Positions 43,474-52,144 of a DNA stretch of 64,000 bases are shown piece after piece (positions within the stretch are counted from its first letter, which is position 1; every line of letters starts with the position of its first letter). Where the stretch lies: the NCBI GenBank assembly GCA_027030245.1, contig JALVFE010000035.1, positions 124,001 through 188,000 on the forward strand. Reading direction: 5' to 3'. This DNA is from Melioribacteraceae bacterium (GTDB lineage Bacteria; Bacteroidota; Ignavibacteria; Ignavibacteriales; Melioribacteraceae). The position numbers and the translations under genes are program-made. The notes beneath the pieces were generated by a model. The model saw nothing but the letters and a program-made list of their open reading frames with translations, had not been told where the DNA came from and did no database searches.

Positions 43474-45144
43474 ATGACTTATCTTCTTGTATTTTTTGCA
43501 AGTTTGATAACTACCCTTTTTCTTACTCCGTATTTCATTACTCTGCTTAAAAGGGCAAGCATCGTCGATATTCCCGGCGGGAGAAAAATTCATACAAAAA
43601 AAATCCCCCGCATGGGCGGTCTTATTATTTTCCTTATTGTGCTGACAATTCTCAACCCTTTTATAGAAGATTTTACATCATTAAAATACATTTTAATTTC
43701 GGTAACCGTATTAATCTTCTCCGGCATTATCGACGATATCATCGGGCTGAACAGTTTCATCAAATTTATTTTCCAAAATGTTGCCGCGGTAATTTTAATA
43801 TTTTATCTCGAAGAACTTTATTCGGTAATATCACTATTCGGAATGGAGTTTACCGGACCTTTGGGCGAACTTATCTTGCTTGTGTTTGTAGTCGGCGCAA
43901 TCAATTCGATTAATCTTTTGGACGGATTGGACGGGCTTGCCAGCGGCTTTTCGCTTTTAATCTTTACCATAATTTTGGCTTTTTCTATCAGCTTGGGAAA
44001 TAACTTTTTGATTCTTCTGTCGATCAGTTTCATCGGAAGTTTGGTCGGGTTTCTCCGATACAACGCCTTTCCCGCAAGCGTTTACTTGGGCGATACGGGT
44101 GCGTATATTTTGGGATTCTTCCTTGTATTCACCAGCACTCTTGTTTCGATCGAATATAATAAGGGAATTCTCGATTTAACTTTCCCGGTTATGCTTTTGG
44201 GAATTCCATTGATCGATACGGTAAAAGTATTTTTCATCCGTATTTTCCAAGGAAGAAATCCGTTTGCGGCAGATACCAGCCACCAGCATTATATTCTTTA
44301 TAAAAGCAACGTAAAACACGAAATTTCGGTTTTCATAATAGAGATATTCACTTTGGTTTATATCCTTTTGGCGATTTTTTATTTGAAAGGGTTGAAAATT
44401 CCGGCAACGGTTTTGTTCGTGCTTTTTACGATTATTCTGTTAATGGTGGAACCGTTCCTCAGCACATTAAACGTTTCCGATAAAGTTAACAATTTCTTGA
44501 ACCGCATTAAAGATTTGCCGATGCGACGATTAAAAACCATAGTGCGGATAATGATTTATATTTCATCATTATTAATTTTAATTATAAGTGTTTTATCGTT
44601 TTCGTTTAAGACGTCTCTTACGGTAAACGAATTGTATTTTCTGACGATCACAAGTATTTTACTTCTGATTTTAGCCGTTGTTCAATACAGGGCATCCAAA
44701 TCGATTGCACATATTAATATTTTCTTGAATTTTACAATTTATTTCATAGTTTCCAAGCTTAGTTTGCCTTCTCTTATCTCAAGAAACCTTTATTTCTCCG
44801 AGTTGTTATCTTTGCACGATTTAAGTTTCTATGTTCTGGCTTTTCTCATTGTAACAATTCTTCTTGGTAGATGGAAAATTTTTATGGGAAGGAAAGTTTT
44901 ATTTTCGGGGATAGATTTAACGATGATTGTTTTTATTCTCCTAACGTTTATCGTGAATAAAATTCTGGAATTTGATTTTAATTACTACTTGAGTACAAGC
45001 TTGCTGGAAGCTTTTATTTTTTATTCATGGTTTAAAATTGTTTCGGATATAAAACCGAAAAGGGAAATGATTCTTTCCGTTTTCTCTTTTCTGCTTCCTA
45101 TTTCACTGCTTTTATCTTTGCTTATCGGGAAATATATTTCCTAA
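43474..45144 (+). CDS. WecA/TagO-family undecaprenyl-phosphate sugar-1-phosphate transferase with long C-terminal membrane extension
   Basis: A 556-residue integral membrane protein. The first about 340 residues are the polyprenyl-phosphate N-acetylhexosamine-1-phosphate transferase core: KIPRMGG, GIIDDIIGLN, NSINLLDGLDGLASG, YLGDTGAYILGF and the C-terminal HQHY. These carry the catalytic Asp residues and the nucleotide-sugar loop. The usual family length is about 320-370. The extra 200 residues contain about six more hydrophobic helices with no recognised domain. It probably starts synthesis of the polysaccharide handled by the neighbouring Wzc-type protein. Confidence 0.9.
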   Translation: MTYLLVFFASLITTLFLTPYFITLLKRASIVDIPGGRKIHTKKIPRMGGLIIFLIVLTILNPFIEDFTSLKYILISVTVLIFSGIIDDIIGLNSFIKFIFQNVAAVILIFYLEELYSVISLFGMEFTGPLGELILLVFVVGAINSINLLDGLDGLASGFSLLIFTIILAFSISLGNNFLILLSISFIGSLVGFLRYNAFPASVYLGDTGAYILGFFLVFTSTLVSIEYNKGILDLTFPVMLLGIPLIDTVKVFFIRIFQGRNPFAADTSHQHYILYKSNVKHEISVFIIEIFTLVYILLAIFYLKGLKIPATVLFVLFTIILLMVEPFLSTLNVSDKVNNFLNRIKDLPMRRLKTIVRIMIYISSLLILIISVLSFSFKTSLTVNELYFLTITSILLLILAVVQYRASKSIAHINIFLNFTIYFIVSKLSLPSLISRNLYFSELLSLHDLSFYVLAFLIVTILLGRWKIFMGRKVLFSGIDLTMIVFILLTFIVNKILEFDFNYYLSTSLLEAFIFYSWFKIVSDIKPKREMILSVFSFLLPISLLLSLLIGKYIS

Positions 45145-45145
45145 G

Positions 45146-47617
45146 TTATCTTTCAATCCAGCTTGTTCTTCCGGTCTTAAAATTAGGTGCAATCACATTA
45201 TACGGATATTCTTTTTCCACAGCATTCATACGGTTTGAATTTCCTCCGGGTGTTACGAACCAATTTTCGTCGGTAAGAATTTTATCTTCACCGTTGTCCG
45301 TAACAATTTCGGCGTAAATATTAATTCCGGCTTCGCCGTTTTTATTATAATTCCGGACTTTTGCTTCAAGAATATTTTTGCCTTCAATCAAATAATCCGT
45401 TATATCAAAAGTTTTGATTCTTCTGTAATCAACCAAAAGTGAACCGGAACGGCGGGCGAAAACTTTTCCTACAAATTTTCCGTTAATATAAAGTTCGGCA
45501 TAGGTATCGGCTAAAAGTTGTAGTTTAGCCGATTTTATTTTACCGTTTATTTCTATTTCTTTTTCAAAGACTGCAGCTTTTACCGGCAAAGAATCGATTT
45601 GGGGAGAATAAATCCATTTGCTTTGAATGTATGGGGATTCCAAATTTTTATTTTTTAATTGTCCGGAAATTTCATCGTAATACGAAATTAGCCGGTCGTA
45701 TTTATCCATTATCAAATCCAGATTTGCTTCCTTGTCATATTTTTTCCAGAGCCGGGCGTGTTCTTCCTTGAGTTTCCTTAATTCCGAAATATTTTCATTA
45801 ACATAATTCAATGCCCTTGAATACTCATCTGATTTCCCGTCGAGAATTAACTTCAGCAGATTGTTCGACCTCAGTTTTTTGGCAAACCATGAATTCATAT
45901 TCAACACAAATTTCAAAACATCAAAATAATCTTTGTTTTTTTCAACAACGGGTTGAAGCGAATTGATCTCTTTGAGTAATTTACTTGTGTTCTTCTCCAA
46001 CCATTCGGCTTGTACGGCTTTCGGATATTTCAAAGCCCACCACGGCAAATATTTCCTTTTTGAAAGCGGATGCATCCATATATCGTTCCAAAATACAATG
46101 CTCAACGGGTGTTTAAGAGTTTCGGAAATTCCGGCAAATTTACTCCGCTCAATTCCGAAAAATTGGTTCCAAAATATTCCGTCGAAAGTTTCCCCATCGC
46201 TTTTTTCCAAATTCCATGCGCATTGAGCCGACCACGCATAACCGTAAAGCAATAATTCCTTAAGCGTTTCCGCACCGAAATCGCCCCAGTTGGAGTTAAT
46301 CATTCCTATAGAATTATTTTTTATTCCGGATTCCGTTAAATTTTTAATATTCGTGAAAGCAAAAGAATAATTCGGATAAGGATTTAAGAAATTCCATACA
46401 CTCGGGGAAACAATATATTTTATTCCGGCTTTTTCAAATTCATTTACCGACGGATATTCGAATCTCGGATGGTATCTCCAGTTTACAACAATTATATCTT
46501 TTGGTAACATTTGTAGAATTTCGGGATGCTGTAAAATTATATCGCCGTACATCATCACTTTCTTACCGTATTTCTTACAAATGTTGTAAACCTTTTTATA
46601 GTGATCCGCATGTACGCGGGCAATTCCCAAACTATCCACCAATTTTTTACTGTTGCCCAAACCTACATCCCAGCTTTCGTCGGCTCCGATATGAAAATAT
46701 TCCGACGGAAAAACTTCCGCCACTTCTTTTATTAATTTATCCAAAAACGAGTAAGTTTCTTCGTTGGAAACATCGAGCGAAGCGGCGCCGGGAAATTCAG
46801 CATATTCCAAAAATTCTTCCGTCGTTAAAATATTTTCGTAATGCCCTAAAGTCTGAAAAACCGGAATCACTTCCACAAAATATTTTTTCGCATATTCAAC
46901 AATCTTTCTTACTTCCTTTTTGGTTAATGCGCCTCTGTTTTTCCCGATAGACGGAAAGGAATCGAACCGGATCATATCTTCCATGTATGGCATGTAAGTA
47001 TTCATTTTATACCGTGAGATAAATTTTATCACGCGTTTGAAATTCTCAACGGTTTCTACTTGTCCCCGACTAATATCATCCGATATTCCGCGAATTGATA
47101 AATCGGGATAATCTATTATTTTCAATACCGGCAGACGTTTTCCGTATTGCGAAATCAATTGCTCGAGCGTTAACAAACCGTAATAAAGTCCTTTTGCACC
47201 CGCTGCAAAAATTTTAATCCGCTCCGGTTTAATTATTAAATTGTAAGCTTCACCGGCTTTGTCATTGGGAATTTTATTATCTTCTATAAAACTTTCACCG
47301 GTAATTAACTCAATGATACCGCGTGAATTATCTCCGGTTAAGTCTTCGGGTTCAGGATTAAATTTACTCCTAAGAAAATTCTTGAAATCTTCTAAGGGAT
47401 AATCCAAAACGCTAAGAATTTCTTTATCGGCAGTAACTTCCGTTTTGTTTGTCATCATAAAATATCTTGAAGTGTCCACGTTGGACACATTCTTGACAGC
47501 CGGAATTATTTTAATTTCCATTGTTTTTCCGTTAACAGATTGAAAGAAAAAATTAATTAGAAATGAAATAAGAAAAAAATTATAAAGCGGTTTCGGTGAA
47601 AAGATTTTTATTTTCAT
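45146..47617 (-). CDS. Exported glycoside hydrolase family 20 beta-N-acetylhexosaminidase
   Basis: An 823-residue secreted enzyme: signal peptide (about 1-30), an N-terminal GH20b-like domain (about 35-170), the GH20 TIM barrel (about 172-480) opening with DLSIRGISDDISRGQV, and C-terminal helical and beta modules (about 580-823). The catalytic pair is Asp313-Glu314 in HIGADES, close to the HxGGDE signature. It removes terminal GlcNAc or GalNAc from glycans. It could feed amino sugars to the aga-type operon at the start of the window, but it is 40 kb away and that link is inference. A perfect 7-3-7 palindrome (GTGTCCA-CGT-TGGACAC, 47473-47489) lies in its coding start. Confidence 0.9.
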   Translation of the reverse strand: MKIKIFSPKPLYNFFLISFLINFFFQSVNGKTMEIKIIPAVKNVSNVDTSRYFMMTNKTEVTADKEILSVLDYPLEDFKNFLRSKFNPEPEDLTGDNSRGIIELITGESFIEDNKIPNDKAGEAYNLIIKPERIKIFAAGAKGLYYGLLTLEQLISQYGKRLPVLKIIDYPDLSIRGISDDISRGQVETVENFKRVIKFISRYKMNTYMPYMEDMIRFDSFPSIGKNRGALTKKEVRKIVEYAKKYFVEVIPVFQTLGHYENILTTEEFLEYAEFPGAASLDVSNEETYSFLDKLIKEVAEVFPSEYFHIGADESWDVGLGNSKKLVDSLGIARVHADHYKKVYNICKKYGKKVMMYGDIILQHPEILQMLPKDIIVVNWRYHPRFEYPSVNEFEKAGIKYIVSPSVWNFLNPYPNYSFAFTNIKNLTESGIKNNSIGMINSNWGDFGAETLKELLLYGYAWSAQCAWNLEKSDGETFDGIFWNQFFGIERSKFAGISETLKHPLSIVFWNDIWMHPLSKRKYLPWWALKYPKAVQAEWLEKNTSKLLKEINSLQPVVEKNKDYFDVLKFVLNMNSWFAKKLRSNNLLKLILDGKSDEYSRALNYVNENISELRKLKEEHARLWKKYDKEANLDLIMDKYDRLISYYDEISGQLKNKNLESPYIQSKWIYSPQIDSLPVKAAVFEKEIEINGKIKSAKLQLLADTYAELYINGKFVGKVFARRSGSLLVDYRRIKTFDITDYLIEGKNILEAKVRNYNKNGEAGINIYAEIVTDNGEDKILTDENWFVTPGGNSNRMNAVEKEYPYNVIAPNFKTGRTSWIER

Positions 47618-47819
47618 TTTTAGCTACTTAGTTGAGAAAGATTGGTAAGCAACTTATAAAATTTGATGGATTATGCAAAATCGAATGCGGCAGAAAAAGT
47701 TTCAAAACATTTTTTTAAGATAATTTACCAAATGTTGTTGTTACGGGATAAGAAACCGGGTTTACATTCACCCGATCGAAAACATACGGCGGTTTTAAAA
47801 CTTACAAATGATGTTCTAT

Positions 47820-48497
47820 TCATTTTTTAGATTTTTTCGGTTTGTATCCGATTCTGTGAAACGGATTTACAACGCTCGACGCAACATTACGCAAATGTGA
47901 ATTTATGCGCTTAAGTGCACGAAGGTAAAGCGCCATTGCAACCGCGGTTCCGCTGTCCAATGTTTTATCTTCGCCTTTCATTAAAGAAACCAAAATGGTA
48001 TCGCAAGATTTACTCACCCATTTATATTTCAATACAATTTTCCGTCCCAATCCTTCATCGGATTCTTTGAAGCATTTAATAGTTAGATTAAAATTTTCCT
48101 CCACGGCGGATTCTATTTTTGCCAATTCATCTTCAAACTTTCCGCCTACCAGCTTTAACGGATGCGTTTGGGCGATTTCCACAATGTTTTTTGTTAAATC
48201 GCCTATGCGTTCCAAATCAATTACAATACTGACTAAAACCAAACCGGAACTCAATTCGGCTACCCCGGACATAACAAGATGATTGAACACGTCTTTACGA
48301 ACTTCGCGCTGATATTTGTTTACTTTGTGGTCTTCGTCGTTTATATCGATATCCAATTCGTTCGTATCCGTCTTTCTGAGAACTTCTTTTGCTTTAAGAA
48401 ACATTTCCTGAGTTATATCCAACATTTCGAAAGACCGCTGATAAGCGCGATCCATATAACTGTTGCTTTTAAAAACACTTAAAATTTCTTTAATCAT
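47820..48497 (-). CDS. PhoU-domain regulator paired with the Na/Pi transporter
   Basis: A 225-residue helical protein with the PhoU pattern. Residues about 15-60 contain RSFEMLDITQEMFLKAKEVL, and the region VSIVIDLERIGDLTKNIVEIA (about 105-125) has the ERxGD metal-binding motif. It lies 9 bp downstream of the phosphate transporter gene. It probably controls phosphate uptake through that transporter rather than through a Pst system, which is absent here. Confidence 0.9.
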   Translation of the reverse strand: MIKEILSVFKSNSYMDRAYQRSFEMLDITQEMFLKAKEVLRKTDTNELDIDINDEDHKVNKYQREVRKDVFNHLVMSGVAELSSGLVLVSIVIDLERIGDLTKNIVEIAQTHPLKLVGGKFEDELAKIESAVEENFNLTIKCFKESDEGLGRKIVLKYKWVSKSCDTILVSLMKGEDKTLDSGTAVAMALYLRALKRINSHLRNVASSVVNPFHRIGYKPKKSKK

Positions 48498-48506
48498 TTC
48501 TTAACC

Positions 48507-49646
48507 CTATTGTGATAAATAAATAACTATTGCGGGAACAATGAAAAACAAAACTACCACATACGCAATCGGAATTAATTTGCTTCTAGTTGAATATTCG
48601 GCAAACTTTTCAGCCATTGTAACGGGAACTTTACCCAACGGATACCAAATAATTATACCGCTAATATTAAACAATAAATGCGAAAAAGCAACGGTTACGG
48701 CTGCAATGTTACCGGTCACCAATGCGGCAAGGATAGCCGTAATTGTTGTACCGATGTTTGCACCGAGCGTGTAAGGGAAAATTTGCCAAAGCGTAAGCAA
48801 ACCGGCTCCGGCAAGCGGTACCACCAAAGATGTTGTAATCGAGCTGCTTTGAACTAAAACCGTAAGCAATATTCCAACCAAAAAAGCACGTGCTGAATTC
48901 TTAAATAAAACTTTATCGAACCAAGCTTTTGCTTTGGATACTACCATTGATTTTAATACATCGACAATAAACTTTAATGCGGAAAATAAAAATGCCACCG
49001 CAAGAATAAGCAAAACCCAACCTACTAAATGTTTATCGCCAAATAAATGTTCAAAGTTTTTTTCCATTAATTTTACTACAGGCTTGGTTATGGCTTTAAC
49101 GGGACTCAAAAATTTCATCCCGCCAACATCGGCAAAAACATCTGACATTAAAGAAGCGGCTTTCCCGAGATAATTGGTATAAACTTGTAATGGAAAAAGA
49201 ACCAATACCGATAAATAATTAAAAAAATCGTGAACCGTTGCGGCGGCAAACGCGCGCTTAAACTCGTTGCTCCGGTTAATTTGGGGTAAAGAAGCAATTG
49301 TGTTTGTTATTGATGTACCGATATTGGCACCCATAATTAGTGGTATTGCCAAGTGAATAGCAACATCCATGTCGTTCGAAAACGCCCCTCCGGCAACCAT
49401 TGCAACAACCATCGAAGTTGTTGTGGACGAACTTTGGATTAACGAAGTTCCCAATATTCCAATAAACAATCCGATAAAAGGATTTGTGGTGGTTTGGATT
49501 AAAGATTTGGAAAAATCTTTTCCGAAAAGCTTAAGCGCAGCTCCCATCATCTCAAGACTTAAAAGGAAAAGATAAACGAGAATAATTAATTTTAAAATAG
49601 ATACTAAGTTCGATTGCCAAAGGTTGGAAGATTTGTTTTCGGTCAT
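48507..49646 (-). CDS. Na+/phosphate cotransporter (NptA/PNaS family)
   Basis: A 379-residue membrane transporter with two inverted halves. Each half carries the family QSSS motif: GTSLIQSSSTTTSMVV (about residues 60-75) and LTVLVQSSSITTSLVVPL (about 260-277), followed in each half by GANIGT(S/T)IT. It symports inorganic phosphate with sodium. Compared with fused bacterial forms the PhoU domain is here a separate gene downstream. Confidence 0.93.
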   Translation of the reverse strand: MTENKSSNLWQSNLVSILKLIILVYLFLLSLEMMGAALKLFGKDFSKSLIQTTTNPFIGLFIGILGTSLIQSSSTTTSMVVAMVAGGAFSNDMDVAIHLAIPLIMGANIGTSITNTIASLPQINRSNEFKRAFAAATVHDFFNYLSVLVLFPLQVYTNYLGKAASLMSDVFADVGGMKFLSPVKAITKPVVKLMEKNFEHLFGDKHLVGWVLLILAVAFLFSALKFIVDVLKSMVVSKAKAWFDKVLFKNSARAFLVGILLTVLVQSSSITTSLVVPLAGAGLLTLWQIFPYTLGANIGTTITAILAALVTGNIAAVTVAFSHLLFNISGIIIWYPLGKVPVTMAEKFAEYSTRSKLIPIAYVVVLFFIVPAIVIYLSQ

Positions 49647-49724
49647 GAAGAAAATAAATCCGTAAATTGTTAAACAAAATTATGAAAAGAAACGGATTAT
49701 ACCAAGAAGATAATTTTAGATATT

Positions 49725-50840
49725 TTATCTCTTTCCGGCGGAATCATTCTTTTTGAGAATCATTATGGAAATGTCATCGTGAATGGGCGCGTCTCCTTTA
49801 AAAACATTTAGATTATAAAGAATTTTCCCAACTTGATCGGAAGGAGTGAGCGGAGCATACGAGCTCAAGAACCTTTTTAATCTTTCTTCCCCGAATTGCG
49901 CATGATGTTCGTTCATCGTTTCGGTAACTCCGTCGCTGTAAACCACCAACTCCGAACCAACCTCTAAACTCACTTCCATGGCTTCGTATTTACTTATAGG
50001 TGAAAGTCCGATTGCAATTCCGCCTTTAGCAAGAGAATGAATTTCTTTGCCGTCTATAATTAGCGGTGGGATATGACCCGCATTCACAATTTTTAATTTA
50101 TCTTCGCCTGCATTAATTTCCACGTAAACTAACGAAGCAAATTGATGCGGAAGACTATCACGGCAAAATATTTTATTTACAGCTTGAATCAACTCAGCCG
50201 GTTCGGTAAAATGGGAATACAGTGCTCTTATGGTCGATTGTAATTTCGACATCATTAACGCGGCGCCGAGACCTTTTCCTGAAATATCGCCCAGGATAAC
50301 TGCGTAACGGAAATCGTCTATTTTAAAATAATCGATTAAATCCCCTCCGACGTCATTCGCCGGAATAGAATTCATGTAAACATCCCAACCTGGAATTTCG
50401 GGATTCGAATCGGGCATTAATGCTTTTTGAACCGCTTTACCTTCTTGTAATTCCGTTTTTGCTAAAAGTTTGTCTTTAAGTTCAAGCATTAAAACGTAAA
50501 GAAGAATGAGTCCGCCGAAAATATGACCGTTGTTACTAAAGAAAACCACATCATTTACAACAACGTTTCCGGAAGTGCCTATCATTACAACGCCGATTAA
50601 CACTAATACCCTTCTGAGCGGTGTGAGTCTGAGAAAAAGTGTTTTAAGCAACCACCAAAAAAGATAGAAGTAGCGCTTAATCACACTCATTCTTTCAAGT
50701 TCGGCTTTGCGTTTATCGGTAAGAAAATATTGGGTTAGTTCGTTAAATTCCGAACGCAAAGTTTGGAAAAGATCTTTTCTGCGGAAATCTTCTTTGAACG
50801 TATCGCGCAGCCGCGGTTCTTCCGGATTTGAATTTTGCAT
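49725..50840 (-). CDS. Membrane-anchored SpoIIE/RsbU-type PP2C phosphatase
   Basis: A 371-residue protein: cytoplasmic N-terminus, two to three membrane helices (about 52-115), and a PPM/SpoIIE phosphatase domain (about 135-365). Metal-binding acidic residues are visible in ANDVGGDLIDYF, ILGDISGKGLGAALMM, VYSDGVTETMN and DDISIMIL. Such proteins act on anti-anti-sigma factors in partner-switching. No STAS or anti-sigma gene is adjacent. The gene ends 78 bp from the Na/Pi transporter. Confidence 0.92.
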   Translation of the reverse strand: MQNSNPEEPRLRDTFKEDFRRKDLFQTLRSEFNELTQYFLTDKRKAELERMSVIKRYFYLFWWLLKTLFLRLTPLRRVLVLIGVVMIGTSGNVVVNDVVFFSNNGHIFGGLILLYVLMLELKDKLLAKTELQEGKAVQKALMPDSNPEIPGWDVYMNSIPANDVGGDLIDYFKIDDFRYAVILGDISGKGLGAALMMSKLQSTIRALYSHFTEPAELIQAVNKIFCRDSLPHQFASLVYVEINAGEDKLKIVNAGHIPPLIIDGKEIHSLAKGGIAIGLSPISKYEAMEVSLEVGSELVVYSDGVTETMNEHHAQFGEERLKRFLSSYAPLTPSDQVGKILYNLNVFKGDAPIHDDISIMILKKNDSAGKR

Positions 50841-50921
50841 AATATTTTTTCTTTTTTAGACGAATGATATGCAAAATAGTTAAAAAATATTTTTGATTTT
50901 GGGGAAAGGGATTGGAAAAAT

Positions 50922-50942
50922 AGGACGGCGTTAAGCCGTCCT
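50922..50942 (-). terminator. Stranded terminator next to the clpB tail remnant
   Basis: AGGACGGC (50922-50929), loop GTTAA, GCCGTCCT (50935-50942), followed on the minus strand by ATTTTT. It lies 5 bp after the stop codon of the clpB tail remnant and so is probably the original clpB terminator. Confidence 0.8.
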
Positions 50943-50947
50943 TTAAT

Positions 50948-51031
50948 TTACGCTTTCCGGAATTTTACTTTATCACCGTCCATTGTGGTTTTCACCGTGT
51001 CGCCAGGTTCAAATTTACCCATTCACAATTT
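50948..51031 (-). pseudogene. Displaced 3' end of clpB
   Basis: On the minus strand this encodes [16 protein letters not shown], then DKVKFRKA and a stop. The intact clpB ends [16 protein letters not shown], then DKVKFVKVN. Bases 50961-51022 match 52161-52222 with three differences, and the last 33 are identical. The offset is exactly 1200 bp. The copy starts abruptly, has no upstream clpB sequence and cannot make a protein of its own. Confidence 0.88.
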
Positions 51032-51222
51032 AGCTTTTAAGATATTTATCAAAATTAGCGTATATTAATAAAATTAAATATATTTTAAATACTTCTTATT
51101 ACAATTTTTAAAGAGAAAATAGGTAAACGGATTTATAAATTTAACGACTTAACCGAAGGAAAAACAAAGATTATAGAACATAGTGTAAAATAAATTTCTA
51201 AGAAAATATTTTAACAAATGTA

Positions 51223-51981
51223 ATGCACATTCTTTATGTTGATGAATCTGGAGATGCTGGAAAATTCGAAGAAGGAATTTCTCAAAATTCTAGACATTTT
51301 ATTCTATCGGGTTTAATTGTTTCTCAAGATGATTGGTTGCAATGTTTAGAAGGATTAAAATCTTTTAGAAAATTTATAAAGCAAGAATATGGCTTAAATC
51401 TAAAAGAAGAAATTCATGCAAGTGAGTTAATTAGAGTAAATAAAATTGAAGCATATCGAAAAATTAAGAAAAGAAAAAGGATCGAAATATTTAAAAAATT
51501 TATTGAAGAATTACCAATTATTTTTAACAAAGGAAAAGTTATAAATATTTGTATCGATAAATCAAAATTTGATAGTACTCGTGACATACAGGAATTAGCT
51601 TGGGGAAGATTAATACAGAGATTTAATACTTTTTTAAGTAAATCGGTACGGGATAAAGGAATTATAATTTCAGATACTACAGATGAAGTTTTGGTTAGAG
51701 GGCTACTGAGAAAAATGAGAATTTATAATCCGGTTCCCTCTCATTATGGAGGCACTCGCAACATTCCAACGGACAATATTCTAGAAGATCCTTTTTTGAG
51801 AGATTCAAAACACTCCTATTTTATACAAGCTGTTGACACAATAGCACAAGCTTTATATAGAAAAGAGTATGTAAAGGGTAGTTTAAGGAAATATGGTGTT
51901 GATAAATATTTTAGTGTCCTTGAACCAATTTTACTCAAAGAAGCTTCTAATAATGACCCCTTAGGTGTGGTCAGAAAATAA
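51223..51981 (+). CDS. DUF3800 protein in a cassette-like insertion
   Basis: A 252-residue protein whose N-terminus MHILYVDESGDAGKFEEG is the DUF3800 signature. Further family features are FILSGLIVS, KEEIHASEL (about 61-69) and a C-terminal SYFIQAVDTIAQALYRKE. The conserved acidic residues suggest an RNase H-like metal-dependent fold; biochemical function is not established, and members often occur in phage or defence settings. The gene is far more AT-rich than clpB, is on the opposite strand, and lies between two copies of the clpB 3' end. It has its own hairpin terminator 4 bp after the stop. Confidence 0.9.
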   Translation: MHILYVDESGDAGKFEEGISQNSRHFILSGLIVSQDDWLQCLEGLKSFRKFIKQEYGLNLKEEIHASELIRVNKIEAYRKIKKRKRIEIFKKFIEELPIIFNKGKVINICIDKSKFDSTRDIQELAWGRLIQRFNTFLSKSVRDKGIIISDTTDEVLVRGLLRKMRIYNPVPSHYGGTRNIPTDNILEDPFLRDSKHSYFIQAVDTIAQALYRKEYVKGSLRKYGVDKYFSVLEPILLKEASNNDPLGVVRK

Positions 51982-51984
51982 AAA

Positions 51985-52002
51985 CCCCGGTCGAAACCGG
52001 GG
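51985..52002 (+). terminator. Terminator of the DUF3800 gene
   Basis: CCCCGGT (51985-51991), loop CGAA, ACCGGGG (51996-52002), then AAATTTTT. It begins 4 bp after the DUF3800 stop codon. Confidence 0.85.
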
Positions 52003-52011
52003 AAATTTTTC

Positions 52012-52047
52012 GTGGCTCGCATAATCCATTCGGACTATGCAAGTCAC
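52012..52047. repeat. 16-bp-arm imperfect hairpin inside the DUF3800 cassette
   Basis: Left arm GTGGCTCGCATAATCC, loop ATTC, right arm GGACTATGCAAGTCAC. Thirteen of 16 positions pair and the three differences are all transitions; on minus-strand RNA two become G-U pairs. It is separate from the terminator 9 bp to the left. Function is unknown; a recombination site or small structured RNA is possible. Confidence 0.65.
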
Positions 52048-52144
52048 TTTAAAATAATACAAACAATTTTTTAAAATATCAAGTTCATGTATTTCCTTTT
52101 TAATTTTACATTTATTTTACTTTTTTGTTTCCAAATGACCCACA

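Larger units (their letters stand above)
50841..51222. other. 382-bp region with clpB tail remnant and very AT-rich DNA
   Basis: The left part holds a terminator and a displaced clpB 3' end. From about 51031 to 51222 the DNA is very AT-rich and carries no convincing gene; it is the upstream region of the DUF3800 gene. Confidence 0.6.

Noticed and set aside
51101-51193. Short open stretch (GKRIYKFNDLTEGK...) upstream of the DUF3800 gene
   Set aside because: It has no start codon or ribosome-binding site and no recognisable family. It is too short to support as a gene or remnant.
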